Shown: piece by piece, positions 1 to 6,330 of the stretch
Position numbering within the stretch: position 1 is the stretch's first letter
Layout: the number at the start of each line of letters is the position of its first letter
Notes under the pieces: model-generated
The model's input: the letters and a program-made list of their open reading frames with translations, nothing else
The model's database searches: none
Told to the model about the DNA's origin: nothing
NCBI GenBank assembly: GCA_910587835.1
Contig: CAJUNQ010000105.1
Coordinates: 1-37,564 of the forward strand
DNA length: 37,564 bases
Source: an uncultured Oscillospiraceae bacterium
GTDB taxonomy: Bacteria; Bacillota; Clostridia; Oscillospirales; Acutalibacteraceae
Reading direction: 5' to 3'
Position numbers and translations under genes: made by a program

Positions 1-141
1 GCGGTCAGCTTCAAGGAGAAGAACCGCTGTAGTTAGCTACGCTAACTACGCCAATACTTGCGTATTACGAGGATTTTCGACGCAGGAGATGGCTGCTTCT
101 GGGTAAAAAGACGGCGTTTTCGATTTTTCAAACAAGCCCTA
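1..141 (-). repeat. Truncated copy of a short terminal-inverted-repeat (MITE-like) element
   Basis: This stretch is the reverse complement of positions 37378-37518, with only two mismatches that I can see by eye over 141 bases. It ends at 125-141 in TTTTCAAACAAGCCCTA, the terminal inverted repeat of the full copy at the other window end. The other end is cut off by the window edge. It contains a hairpin from GTAGTTAGC and GCTAACTAC around positions 29-49. No transposase is encoded, so it would be non-autonomous. Its mobility is inferred from the structure. Confidence 0.8.
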
Positions 142-450
142 ATGCCGGAGCCGCCGGTAGAGGTTGCTGGCAAAGGCTGTCAGCGCAATCATCGTGCAGG
201 CGGCCAGCAGGAGGCTGAGGCCCCACCAGAGGATTCCGGCCAGGTCACAGCGGCTCCACACGGTCAGGTCAAGCAGATGGTCCGACGCCCAGCTAAAGGG
301 GGTCAAGACCAGGTCAAGCAGAGCGGAGACGACCTTGACCCCTATATGAAAGCTCCCCATGGCCAGCTTCCCAATCATTTCGCCGGCCCAGACGACCAGC
401 TTCCCGGCATAGCCCAAAAGGGTCCAGAAAGCGGTAAAGAATGACATCAT
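139..450 (-). CDS. Small membrane protein of unknown function, C-terminus ending in the repeat
   Basis: A 103-residue protein beginning MMSFFTAFWTLLG, with hydrophobic segments at about residues 5-30, 35-50 and 75-95, so it probably spans the membrane two or three times. I do not recognise the family. A good ribosome binding site (GAGGAGG) lies nine bases before the first ATG. The stop codon TAG at 139-141 is the outermost TAG of the neighbouring repeat, so the C-terminus may have been set by insertion of that element. It lies about 150 bases downstream of the BceAB-like transporter genes on the same strand and could be read through from them. The intervening bases 451-600 hold no clear gene or terminator. 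Confidence 0.55.
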   Translation of the reverse strand: MMSFFTAFWTLLGYAGKLVVWAGEMIGKLAMGSFHIGVKVVSALLDLVLTPFSWASDHLLDLTVWSRCDLAGILWWGLSLLLAACTMIALTAFASNLYRRLRH

Positions 451-600
451 TTTTCACAACCTCCTCAATTTGATTTTTACACAAAAGCTTCCGCCCGAGA
501 CGAAGCTCGATTCCCTTCCTGTTGACTGCCTCATGTCCCGGCTCTCAGGAGACCTTCCGAAGCGGACGCCAAAAGCTCTGAGCCGCCAGGCCAGCTGCCC

Positions 601-2631
601 TTAATTCCGGCTGGTGCTCTCTACAATTTTATAATAGGTTCGGGCTGTCAGCAGATAAATAATGAGGTACATCACCCCAAACACCCCCACGCAGCCTGCC
701 ATAGAGGTGACAATCAGCTGAACGTTTACCGCGTTCATCAACGCCAGAATCTTTTGCAGCATGGGGAAGGCAAAGCACAGATGCATCACAGCCGTTGCCA
801 GGGGCAGGAAGAACACCAGCAGCACCTGGCTGTGAATGCTCCTCTTGACCTCCTCCTGGCTCATGCCCACCTTCTGCATAATTTCGAACCGGCGGGCGTC
901 CTCATAGCCCTCGGACACCTGCTTGTAGTATATAATCAGCACCGTGCCCATGAGGAACATGGCCCCCATGAACAGCCCCAGGAAGAACACCCCGCCATAG
1001 AGGCTTGTGAAGTCCTCCCGGATGCTGGGCTTGCTCATAAAGCTCATGGAAAAACCCTCGCCGTTTTCCACGGTTTTCCAGTCGTGGGACTTTGAGTCGA
1101 TCCACTCCCGGATTTCAGCGGCCACGGTTTTCACGGTGTCCGGGTCGTGGCCCGCCACGTCAAAGCGGTAGATGTGCTCAGCCCAGTACCAGGACTGGTT
1201 TCTGCCGTTGTCCTCATCATCCACCCACATCTTCTCGCCGTCAATCACCGCCGGGTCGTTCAGCACCAGAGCATAGCTCTCGTAGCCCATCATATAGCTG
1301 GTGTCCCGGTCCCGACCGGGCAAATCGATTTTTTCCACCTGATAGGTCTTGTCAAAGACCGTCATGGTGTCATAGGGGAAGGTTCCCGCCGGGTCGTAGA
1401 GCAGCACCTGGTCCGCCGCCAGGGTGCGGCTGTCATTGAAGTATTGGTTGTAATCCTCTATGCTGTAGACGTCGAAGCTGGCGTAGATGGAGCTTGCCAG
1501 CCCGCTGTTCACATAGAGGGCGTTGTCCACCCGGGAGCAGGCGAACAGCCAGGAGCGCCGGTCCACTATATTCTCCATCTGAGCGTTGTTCCGGGCGCAG
1601 GCGGCGGCCGCCTCCTGGCGGAGCTCTTCCAGGTCCTCCTCCGCGACGCCGGCGAAGCTCACCTCCACGTCCCCGGGGCAGCGGCGCTCCACCGCATCCT
1701 CCACTCCGGTATACAGGGAGAAGGTGGTGGACACTGTCACCAGCAGGCAGGTGAACAGAATGCAGATGGAGGCAAGGCCCGCGGCGTTCTGCTTCATGCG
1801 GTAGAGCATGCCTGAGACAGTGGTGAAGTGCTTGGTTCTGTAATAGAAGGACTTGTTTTTCTTCAACAGCTTCAGCAGAGCGGTGATGCCCACAATGAAC
1901 AGCAGGTAGGTGCCCAGAATCACCAGCACCACCGCCACAAAGAACATCACCAGGGCGTCCATGGGGTTGGTGATGGACAGGGAGAGATAGTACCCTGTCC
2001 CCAGCAGGCCCAGGCCAAGAACAGCCAGCACCCAGTGGGCTTTGGGCTCCTTCTCTCCCACCTCGCCCCCGTGAAGGAGCTCGATGGGCTTGGAGAGCCG
2101 GACCTGCAGAATATTGTACAACGCCGTTGCCAGAAAAATACACCCGAACAACACCACCGCCTGCACAATGGCCGGCAGGGGAATCAGGAAGGGCACCACA
2201 TTGGCCATGCCCAGCAGGCGCTCCAGAATCAGGAAGAACAGCTTGGAGAAAATGACCCCCAGGGTCAGGCCCAGCCCCAGGCAGATGAGGGCGGTGAGAA
2301 GGGTCTCGCTGAGAATGACCCCGGCAATGTGCCGCTTCTCCATGCCCAGGATATTGTAGAGACCCAGCTCCTTCTTCCGGCGTTTCATCAAAAAGCTGTT
2401 GGTGTAAAACAGAAAGATGGCCCCGAAGATTGCCACCACCACAACCCCTAAGCCCAAGGCGCTGGCCGAGGTGCGGGCCCCGTAGAACTCCGAGTTCTCC
2501 GCGCCCCGGGTGAGGGCGCAGATCATGTAGTACATCATAATAATGCCCGAGCCGGACAGCAGATAGGGGATGGTGACCCGGTAATTTTTCCGCAAATTCT
2601 GCCAGGCCAGGCGGGGATACAGCTTAAACAT
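601..2631 (-). CDS. BceB-like ABC transporter permease (FtsX family), antimicrobial peptide detoxification/sensing
   Basis: A 676-residue membrane protein of the size and layout of BceB/VraG-type permeases: an N-terminal FtsX-like block of transmembrane helices (about residues 20-310), a large extracellular domain (about 310-555) that in the family contacts peptide antibiotics and the partner sensor kinase, then three C-terminal helices (about 560-670). The motif KKELGLYNILGMEKRHI after the second helix is typical. The start ATG overlaps the end of the ATPase gene by eight bases (2624-2631), so translation is likely coupled. Known members confer resistance to bacitracin-type or cationic peptides and signal to a BceRS two-component system; no such kinase or regulator is in this window. 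Substrate is not predictable from sequence alone. Confidence 0.9.
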   Translation of the reverse strand: MFKLYPRLAWQNLRKNYRVTIPYLLSGSGIIMMYYMICALTRGAENSEFYGARTSASALGLGVVVVAIFGAIFLFYTNSFLMKRRKKELGLYNILGMEKRHIAGVILSETLLTALICLGLGLTLGVIFSKLFFLILERLLGMANVVPFLIPLPAIVQAVVLFGCIFLATALYNILQVRLSKPIELLHGGEVGEKEPKAHWVLAVLGLGLLGTGYYLSLSITNPMDALVMFFVAVVLVILGTYLLFIVGITALLKLLKKNKSFYYRTKHFTTVSGMLYRMKQNAAGLASICILFTCLLVTVSTTFSLYTGVEDAVERRCPGDVEVSFAGVAEEDLEELRQEAAAACARNNAQMENIVDRRSWLFACSRVDNALYVNSGLASSIYASFDVYSIEDYNQYFNDSRTLAADQVLLYDPAGTFPYDTMTVFDKTYQVEKIDLPGRDRDTSYMMGYESYALVLNDPAVIDGEKMWVDDEDNGRNQSWYWAEHIYRFDVAGHDPDTVKTVAAEIREWIDSKSHDWKTVENGEGFSMSFMSKPSIREDFTSLYGGVFFLGLFMGAMFLMGTVLIIYYKQVSEGYEDARRFEIMQKVGMSQEEVKRSIHSQVLLVFFLPLATAVMHLCFAFPMLQKILALMNAVNVQLIVTSMAGCVGVFGVMYLIIYLLTARTYYKIVESTSRN

Positions 2632-3400
2632 GGGCCTCGGCCTCCTTTTTGCTGGTTGCCAGCACAGTCAGGGTGTCAGAGATGCTCTGGTACATCTGGT
2701 CGCCGGTCATGCTCCCCCGGTAAATCTGGTGGAACACCTGGCCGTCCTTGATAAACAGCACCCGCCCCGCCCTGCTTGCCGCCTGAATAGAGTGGGTGAC
2801 CATGAGCACGGTCTGTCCCTGGCTGTTGACCCGCTCGAAGATGTCCAGAATCTGCCCGGCAGAGCGGGAGTCCAGAGCGCCGGTGGGCTCGTCGGCCAGA
2901 ATGAGCTGGGGCCGGGTGATGATGGCCCGGGCAATGGCCGTGCGCTGCTTCTGCCCGCCGGAGATCTCATAGGGGTATTTCTGCAGCAGAGCCTCAATGC
3001 CCAGCATACCGGCAATGGGCAGCAGGCGTTCCTTCATCTCGGGGTATTTCTTCCCGGCCAGCACCAGGGGCAGCAGGATATTGTCCTGCACCGAGAAGGT
3101 GTCCAGCAGGTTGAAGTCCTGAAACACAAAGCCCAGGTTGTCCCGGCGGAAGGCGGATATCTCCTTCTCCTTCAGGGTGACGATGTCCCGCATATTCAAA
3201 AAGACATTGCCGGAGGTGGGCTTATCCAGAGCGGCCAGAATGTTGAGCAGGGTGGTTTTGCCTGAGCCCGACTCGCCCATAATGGCGGCGAACTCTCCCT
3301 CTTCTACCGCAAAGCTCACATCCTGCAGGGCGTGGACCTGGTTGGCCCCCAGGCGGCCCACATAGGTTTTTTTCAGATGTTCCACATTCAAAAGCGCCAT
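2624..3400 (-). CDS. BceA-like ABC transporter ATP-binding protein
   Basis: A 258-residue ABC ATPase, first gene of a two-gene operon with the permease. Visible motifs: Walker A GESGSGKT at residues 42-49, Q-loop glutamine near 94, signature SGGQKQR at 147-153, Walker B LILADEP at 166-172 and H-loop histidine at 203. All catalytic residues are present. The ribosome binding site AAGGAG lies nine bases before the ATG. It should power the peptide-removing permease encoded next to it on the cytoplasmic face. The upstream region (3433-3513) carries a BceR-type operator array, which supports the assignment to the peptide-antibiotic subgroup rather than the MacB or LolD subgroups. Confidence 0.92.
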   Translation of the reverse strand: MALLNVEHLKKTYVGRLGANQVHALQDVSFAVEEGEFAAIMGESGSGKTTLLNILAALDKPTSGNVFLNMRDIVTLKEKEISAFRRDNLGFVFQDFNLLDTFSVQDNILLPLVLAGKKYPEMKERLLPIAGMLGIEALLQKYPYEISGGQKQRTAIARAIITRPQLILADEPTGALDSRSAGQILDIFERVNSQGQTVLMVTHSIQAASRAGRVLFIKDGQVFHQIYRGSMTGDQMYQSISDTLTVLATSKKEAEAHV

Positions 3401-3432
3401 TGTGATCTCTCCTTGTTCATCGGTATGGGTAA

Positions 3433-3513
3433 AGTATAGCGGATAATTCTTACAAAATCCATAACAGCACCTTACAAAAGCCCCTGTCCATGCTTACACT
3501 ATTGTAAGCATGG
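3433..3513 (-). promoter_or_regulatory. Promoter with BceR-type operator array for the BceAB-like operon
   Basis: On the plus strand TTACA occurs at 3450, 3472 and 3494, spaced exactly 22 bases, about two helical turns. The third copy is part of a perfect dyad at 3488-3513, CCATGCTTACA and TGTAAGCATGG around a four-base centre CTAT. The core TTACA-N4-TGTAA matches the consensus I know for BceR-like response regulators in Firmicutes. On the minus strand a -10 element TATACT lies at 3433-3438 (plus-strand AGTATA) with no good -35, as expected for an activator-dependent promoter. Transcription would run into the ATPase gene starting at 3400. Confidence 0.75.
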
Positions 3514-3615
3514 CGGTTGGAGGGAAAGCGGCCTGTCCTATTTTCTCGGCCGCTGGCAGGCAAATCAAAAATGTGCTGAAAAAAACGTTTTCCCCTTCCC
3601 TTTTCCCCCGGGCTA

Positions 3616-3624
3616 TGCTATGAT
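3616..3624 (+). promoter_or_regulatory. Candidate extended -10 promoter for the secreted protein-ECF-anti-sigma operon
   Basis: TGCTATGAT is an extended -10 element (TGN followed by TATGAT) with no convincing -35. It lies about 90 bases before the start codon at 3716. The predicted leader contains a dyad GAAACC-N6-GGTTTC at 3648-3665 that could bind a regulator. I looked for an ECF-type promoter (TGAAAC with CGT about 16 bases downstream) and found both parts but at 25 bases spacing, so self-regulation by the ECF factor is not shown. Together with the BceA-side operator this accounts for most of the 315-base divergent gap. Confidence 0.4.
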
Positions 3625-3715
3625 AGAGTCAAGGAAAAAAATTTTTTGAAACCGTGAATGGTTTCTCGGTTCCACAGCGTATTACAAGTAGAAACATAAA
3701 TCGGAGGGATTTTCC

Positions 3716-4117
3716 ATGAAAAAGTCACTTGCCCTTGTTCTGGCCGTCCTGATGGCCGCTGCCCTGCCTCTCAGCGCTTCCGCCCACGGCCATGTCAGCC
3801 AGGGGGTGTGCGGCGGCATCCGCAGCGCTTTCCGTCAGTGTGTGGACTCCTGGCGCAGCCATCACAACAGCTCCGCCTCCTGCCACCACGCAGACCCCAA
3901 TGGCGACGGCCTGTGCGACAGCTGCGGCAACGGCTGGAGCTGCCCCCACGCTGACGCGGACGGCGACGGCCTGTGCGACACCTGCGGCAACAGCTGTGGC
4001 AATCACTGGTCTGGCGGAAACGACGGCAATGGCGTTGGGAATGGCAACGGAAACGGCAACGGCTCTGGCTGGGGTGGCGGCCACCACGGCGGCGGCCATC
4101 ACGGTGGGCGTCACTGA
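3716..4117 (+). CDS. Secreted Cys/His/Gly/Asn-rich protein with Ca-loop-like DxNGDGxCD repeats
   Basis: A 133-residue protein with a clear signal peptide (MKKSLALVLAVLMAAALPLS, probable cleavage after ASA at 23). Two near-identical blocks follow, HADPNGDGLCDSCGN (about 58-72) and HADADGDGLCDTCGN (about 78-92). Each combines a D-x-[ND]-G-D-G loop, as in dockerin, EF-hand or thrombospondin type 3 repeats, with a CxxC-like cysteine pair. The tail is Gly/Asn-rich and ends in GGHHGGGHHGGRH, a probable metal-binding stretch. A GGAGGG site lies eight bases before the ATG. It is followed after 15 bases by an ECF sigma factor gene, so the three genes form one operon. Metal binding and a role as signal or target of the sigma system are inference; I do not recognise a named family. 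Confidence 0.75.
   Translation: MKKSLALVLAVLMAAALPLSASAHGHVSQGVCGGIRSAFRQCVDSWRSHHNSSASCHHADPNGDGLCDSCGNGWSCPHADADGDGLCDTCGNSCGNHWSGGNDGNGVGNGNGNGNGSGWGGGHHGGGHHGGRH
3901..3990 (+). repeat. Intragenic direct repeat encoding the two GDGLCD loops
   Basis: Bases 3902-3931 and 3962-3991 are almost identical 30-base copies with a 60-base period (one 20-residue unit). They encode GDGLCDSCGN and GDGLCDTCGN, so the gene grew by internal duplication. Confidence 0.75.
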
Positions 4118-4132
4118 TCAGTCCGGACACCC

Positions 4133-4618
4133 ATGCGCAGTGAGCAGGAGGCCCAGCGGGCCATAGAGCAGTATGCCGACATGGTGCTGCGGCTCTGCCT
4201 GATTCAACTGAAAAACCGCGCTGACGCAGAGGACGCGTTTCAAACTGTGTTTTTGAAATACGTCCTCTGTTCCGTCATGTTTGAAAGCCCGGAGCATGAG
4301 AAGGCCTGGCTTATAAGGGTCACGGTGAACGTATGCAAAGACAGCCTCCGGCGGCTGTTCCGCAACCCCACGGTGCCTCTGGATGAGCTGACCCAGCTGC
4401 CCGAAGAAGCCACCGAGGACCACCGGCAGGTGCTGGAGGCTGTGCTGGCCCTGCCGGCCAAGTACCGGGACGTGGTATACCTGCATTACTATGAGGACTG
4501 CACCGCGCCGGAGATTGGACGCATCCTACATAAAAACACCAACACAGTCTACACCCTGCTGAACAGGGCAAAAAAGCTGCTGCGAGAGACACTGGGAGGT
4601 GACGGGTTTGAGGATTGA
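4133..4618 (+). CDS. ECF-type RNA polymerase sigma factor
   Basis: A 161-residue sigma-70 family protein with only regions 2 and 4, as in ECF factors. Region 2 covers about residues 10-75 (IEQYADMVLRLCLIQLKNRA, then DAEDAFQTVFLKY and HEKAWLIRVTVNVCKD). Region 4 covers about 97-155, with the helix-turn-helix LPAKYRDVVYLHYYEDCTAPEI-like core and the recognition helix NTNTVYTLLNRAKKLLRE. No strong ribosome binding site precedes the ATG; the start lies 15 bases after the upstream stop, so reinitiation is likely. The N-terminal length fits the family. The 3' end overlaps the anti-sigma gene by 11 bases. It should direct transcription of a small regulon when released from that partner. Confidence 0.9.
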   Translation: MRSEQEAQRAIEQYADMVLRLCLIQLKNRADAEDAFQTVFLKYVLCSVMFESPEHEKAWLIRVTVNVCKDSLRRLFRNPTVPLDELTQLPEEATEDHRQVLEAVLALPAKYRDVVYLHYYEDCTAPEIGRILHKNTNTVYTLLNRAKKLLRETLGGDGFED

Positions 4619-5219
4619 AAAAGAGCTGAGAGAGGCCTTTGCAGGCATTCAGGCCGGCGAAGAGCTGAAAGCCCGCACCCAGGCCTATCTGGTCCGGCGG
4701 ACAAGAGAAAGCGCACAAAAGCATCGGGTCCGGCATCCGGCCCGGTGGATTCTGGCAGCCTGCGTCCTGGCGCTGACGGTAGGGCTGGCTGCCGGACGCT
4801 GGCTGTACTTCACCCCTGTGTCCTCCATTCACATTGAGATCAACCCCGCTATCGCGCTGAGCGTCAACCGGTTCGGGCGGGTGATTGGCCAGGAGGGGGA
4901 GAACCCGGACGGCAAGGCCCTGACAGAGACCCTGGACCTGCGCTTTTTGGACTATCAGGGCGCAGTGGAGCGGCTGCTGGAGGACGAGGGCATTGCCGCC
5001 CTGTTGGACAGCGGCCAGGCCATGTCTATCTATGTGGCCTGCCAGGATGAGGCCCAGTGGAAGCGGATGGTGGCGGACCTGGAAAAATGCACCCAGGGCC
5101 GTCATAATGTACGCTGCCACGGAGGAAGCGAGGCGGCGGGAAAGCAGGCCCATAAACGCCACCGGCATCGCGGCGGGCAGTGCTCGCCAAAAGACGGGGA
5201 GCAGCCCTGCGGCTCTTAG
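4608..5219 (+). CDS. RsgI-like transmembrane anti-sigma factor
   Basis: Probable partner of the ECF factor. The start is chosen at TTG 4608 because GGGAGG at 4594-4599 is eight bases upstream; a GTG at 4599 overlaps that site and is less likely. The TTG start gives 203 residues. Layout: cytoplasmic N-terminus (about 1-45) expected to bind sigma, one membrane helix (about 47-63, ILAACVLALTVGLAAG), then an extracellular domain with SIHIEINPAIALSVNRFGRV (about 73-92). This matches the RsgI extracellular fold, in which self-cleavage between Asn and Pro of the NP motif has been described as the first step of signalling. The C-terminus is a short basic, Cys/His-rich tail (RHNVRCHGG, HKRHRHRGG) that looks unlike the usual RsgI continuation, so it may be shortened or altered by an indel. 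Confidence 0.8.
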   Translation: MRIEKELREAFAGIQAGEELKARTQAYLVRRTRESAQKHRVRHPARWILAACVLALTVGLAAGRWLYFTPVSSIHIEINPAIALSVNRFGRVIGQEGENPDGKALTETLDLRFLDYQGAVERLLEDEGIAALLDSGQAMSIYVACQDEAQWKRMVADLEKCTQGRHNVRCHGGSEAAGKQAHKRHRHRGGQCSPKDGEQPCGS

Positions 5220-5237
5220 CCCGGGCCGCGCCGCATG

Positions 5238-5279
5238 AAAAAAGGACAGGGGAAAGGAATCCTTTCCCTGTCCTTTTTT
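5238..5279. terminator. Bidirectional intrinsic terminator
   Basis: A-run and T-run flank a long hairpin: AAAAAAGGACAGGG (with one bulged G) and GAAAGGA pair with TCCTTTC and CCTGTCCTTTTTT. It ends the sigma/anti-sigma operon on the plus strand and the lectin-domain gene on the minus strand. Confidence 0.9.
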
Positions 5280-5304
5280 GTTTCTTGTCTCAATCTCAAG
5301 GGCC

Positions 5305-5937
5305 TCAGGCCTGGGTCTTGGGCTTGCGGCCCCGCTTGGCCGGGGTCTTTTTGGCGGCAGGCTTGCGGCTCTGTCTGGCAGGGGCAGGCTCCGGAACAGG
5401 CTCCGGCTGCTTCTCAGCCCCTAAAGCGGCCTCAGCCTCAGCAGCCTTGGGCTTGCGGCCCCGACGCTTGGGGGCGGGCTCCGCCTGGGCCTGGGCCTCA
5501 GCCTGGGGCTCCACCAGCTTCCACTGCTGGCCGGCGCCGTCCACGTCCTCCCACAGCTGGGCAGGCGCGCCGTCGTCGTCACGCATATCCACAATGTCCA
5601 GCACCTTGCCAGACTGCACATTGATCAGCTTTTTATAGGTGACGGTGCCCTTCAGCTGCCACAGCTGGCTGCCGCCGTCCGCCACATCATCCCAGACCTG
5701 CGCCCAGGCGCCAGCCTCTGTGCTGCCGTGCATTACGTCCAGCACCTTGCCGCTCTGCTTGTTAAGAAGCTTGACAGCAGACCGTCCCACCTTCACAGGG
5801 GTCCACAGCTGGGCGTCAGAGCCGGTTACCGCCGCCTGCTCTACCACGTTGCCGTTCTCCGTGCCAGCGCACTGCAATGCCTTTCCGGTGCGGCGGTTGA
5901 TGATCAGCAGGTCCTCTTTTTTCTCCCTGGGTGCCAT
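5305..5937 (-). CDS. Ricin-type beta-trefoil lectin domain fused to an AT-hook-like basic tail
   Basis: A 210-residue protein with no signal peptide. Residues 10-142 carry three ricin-B-like repeats of the form L-[IL]-N-x-x-[ST]-G-K-x-L-D: LIINRRTGKALQC, LLNKQSGKVLDVM, LINVQSGKVLDIV. Each ends near a QxW-type motif (QLW 43-45, QLW 91-93, QQW 137-139). Residues 145-210 are low complexity, rich in Ala, Pro, Glu and Lys, with two AT-hook-like cores RRGRKPK (158-164) and RGRKPK (202-207). Ricin repeats usually bind sugars; AT-hooks bind the minor groove of AT-rich DNA. The combination suggests a cytoplasmic nucleic-acid- or polymer-binding protein, but no function is known to me. AAGGAAG precedes the ATG by about nine bases. 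It is monocistronic. Confidence 0.8.
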   Translation of the reverse strand: MAPREKKEDLLIINRRTGKALQCAGTENGNVVEQAAVTGSDAQLWTPVKVGRSAVKLLNKQSGKVLDVMHGSTEAGAWAQVWDDVADGGSQLWQLKGTVTYKKLINVQSGKVLDIVDMRDDDGAPAQLWEDVDGAGQQWKLVEPQAEAQAQAEPAPKRRGRKPKAAEAEAALGAEKQPEPVPEPAPARQSRKPAAKKTPAKRGRKPKTQA

Positions 5938-6187
5938 TACAACTACTTCCTTTCGGCGATAGATTCACGCATATTTTCTCTTGGTTATATGGGATATTAT
6001 AGCGTTTTCTCCTCTCCTTGTCAAATGCCCGCCCCCTTGTGAAAAGGCAGTTTTTTCCCGGAAATTCGGGGGATTTTGGGGGACAGGGCGGTTTGGGGCG
6101 AGAATTTTAGCGATAATGAGCAGTTCTTTCAAAAACGCCTGTCAGAAATTCGTAAAAAATATTTTGGAAAAATATAGCTTCCTGCCC

Positions 6188-6216
6188 TTGGAAAACCGCC
6201 CCGCAGGGTGTATACT
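6188..6216 (+). promoter_or_regulatory. Sigma-A promoter upstream of the P-type ATPase
   Basis: TTGGAA (6188-6193), 17-base spacer, TATACT (6211-6216). It gives a leader of about 105 bases. The rest of the gap 5938-6330 is AT-rich by local standards and holds no gene that I can support. I saw no yybP-ykoY-type or other riboswitch core. Confidence 0.55.
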
Positions 6217-6274
6217 TAGAAAAGACGCGAAAAAACCCTGGCTTTTTCGGACTTTTCCGAGGACGCGCCGCCCC

Positions 6275-6302
6275 CGGACAGTCTCCATGTCCCTACTATA
6301 AT
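6275..6302 (+). promoter_or_regulatory. Second candidate promoter just before the P-type ATPase
   Basis: CGGACA (6275-6280), 16-base spacer, perfect TATAAT (6297-6302), 28 bases before the start codon. The -35 matches four of six positions. It may act alone or together with the promoter at 6188-6216. Confidence 0.4.
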
Positions 6303-6330
6303 ATGATCATTCCAGCGAGGTCATCCGCCC

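Noticed and set aside
3646..3686. ECF-type promoter (TGAAAC and CGTATT) for the sigma operon
   Set aside because: The two boxes are 25 bases apart instead of about 16.
5938..6330. Metal riboswitch before the P-type ATPase
   Set aside because: No yybP-ykoY or M-box core found by eye; only promoter elements are supported.
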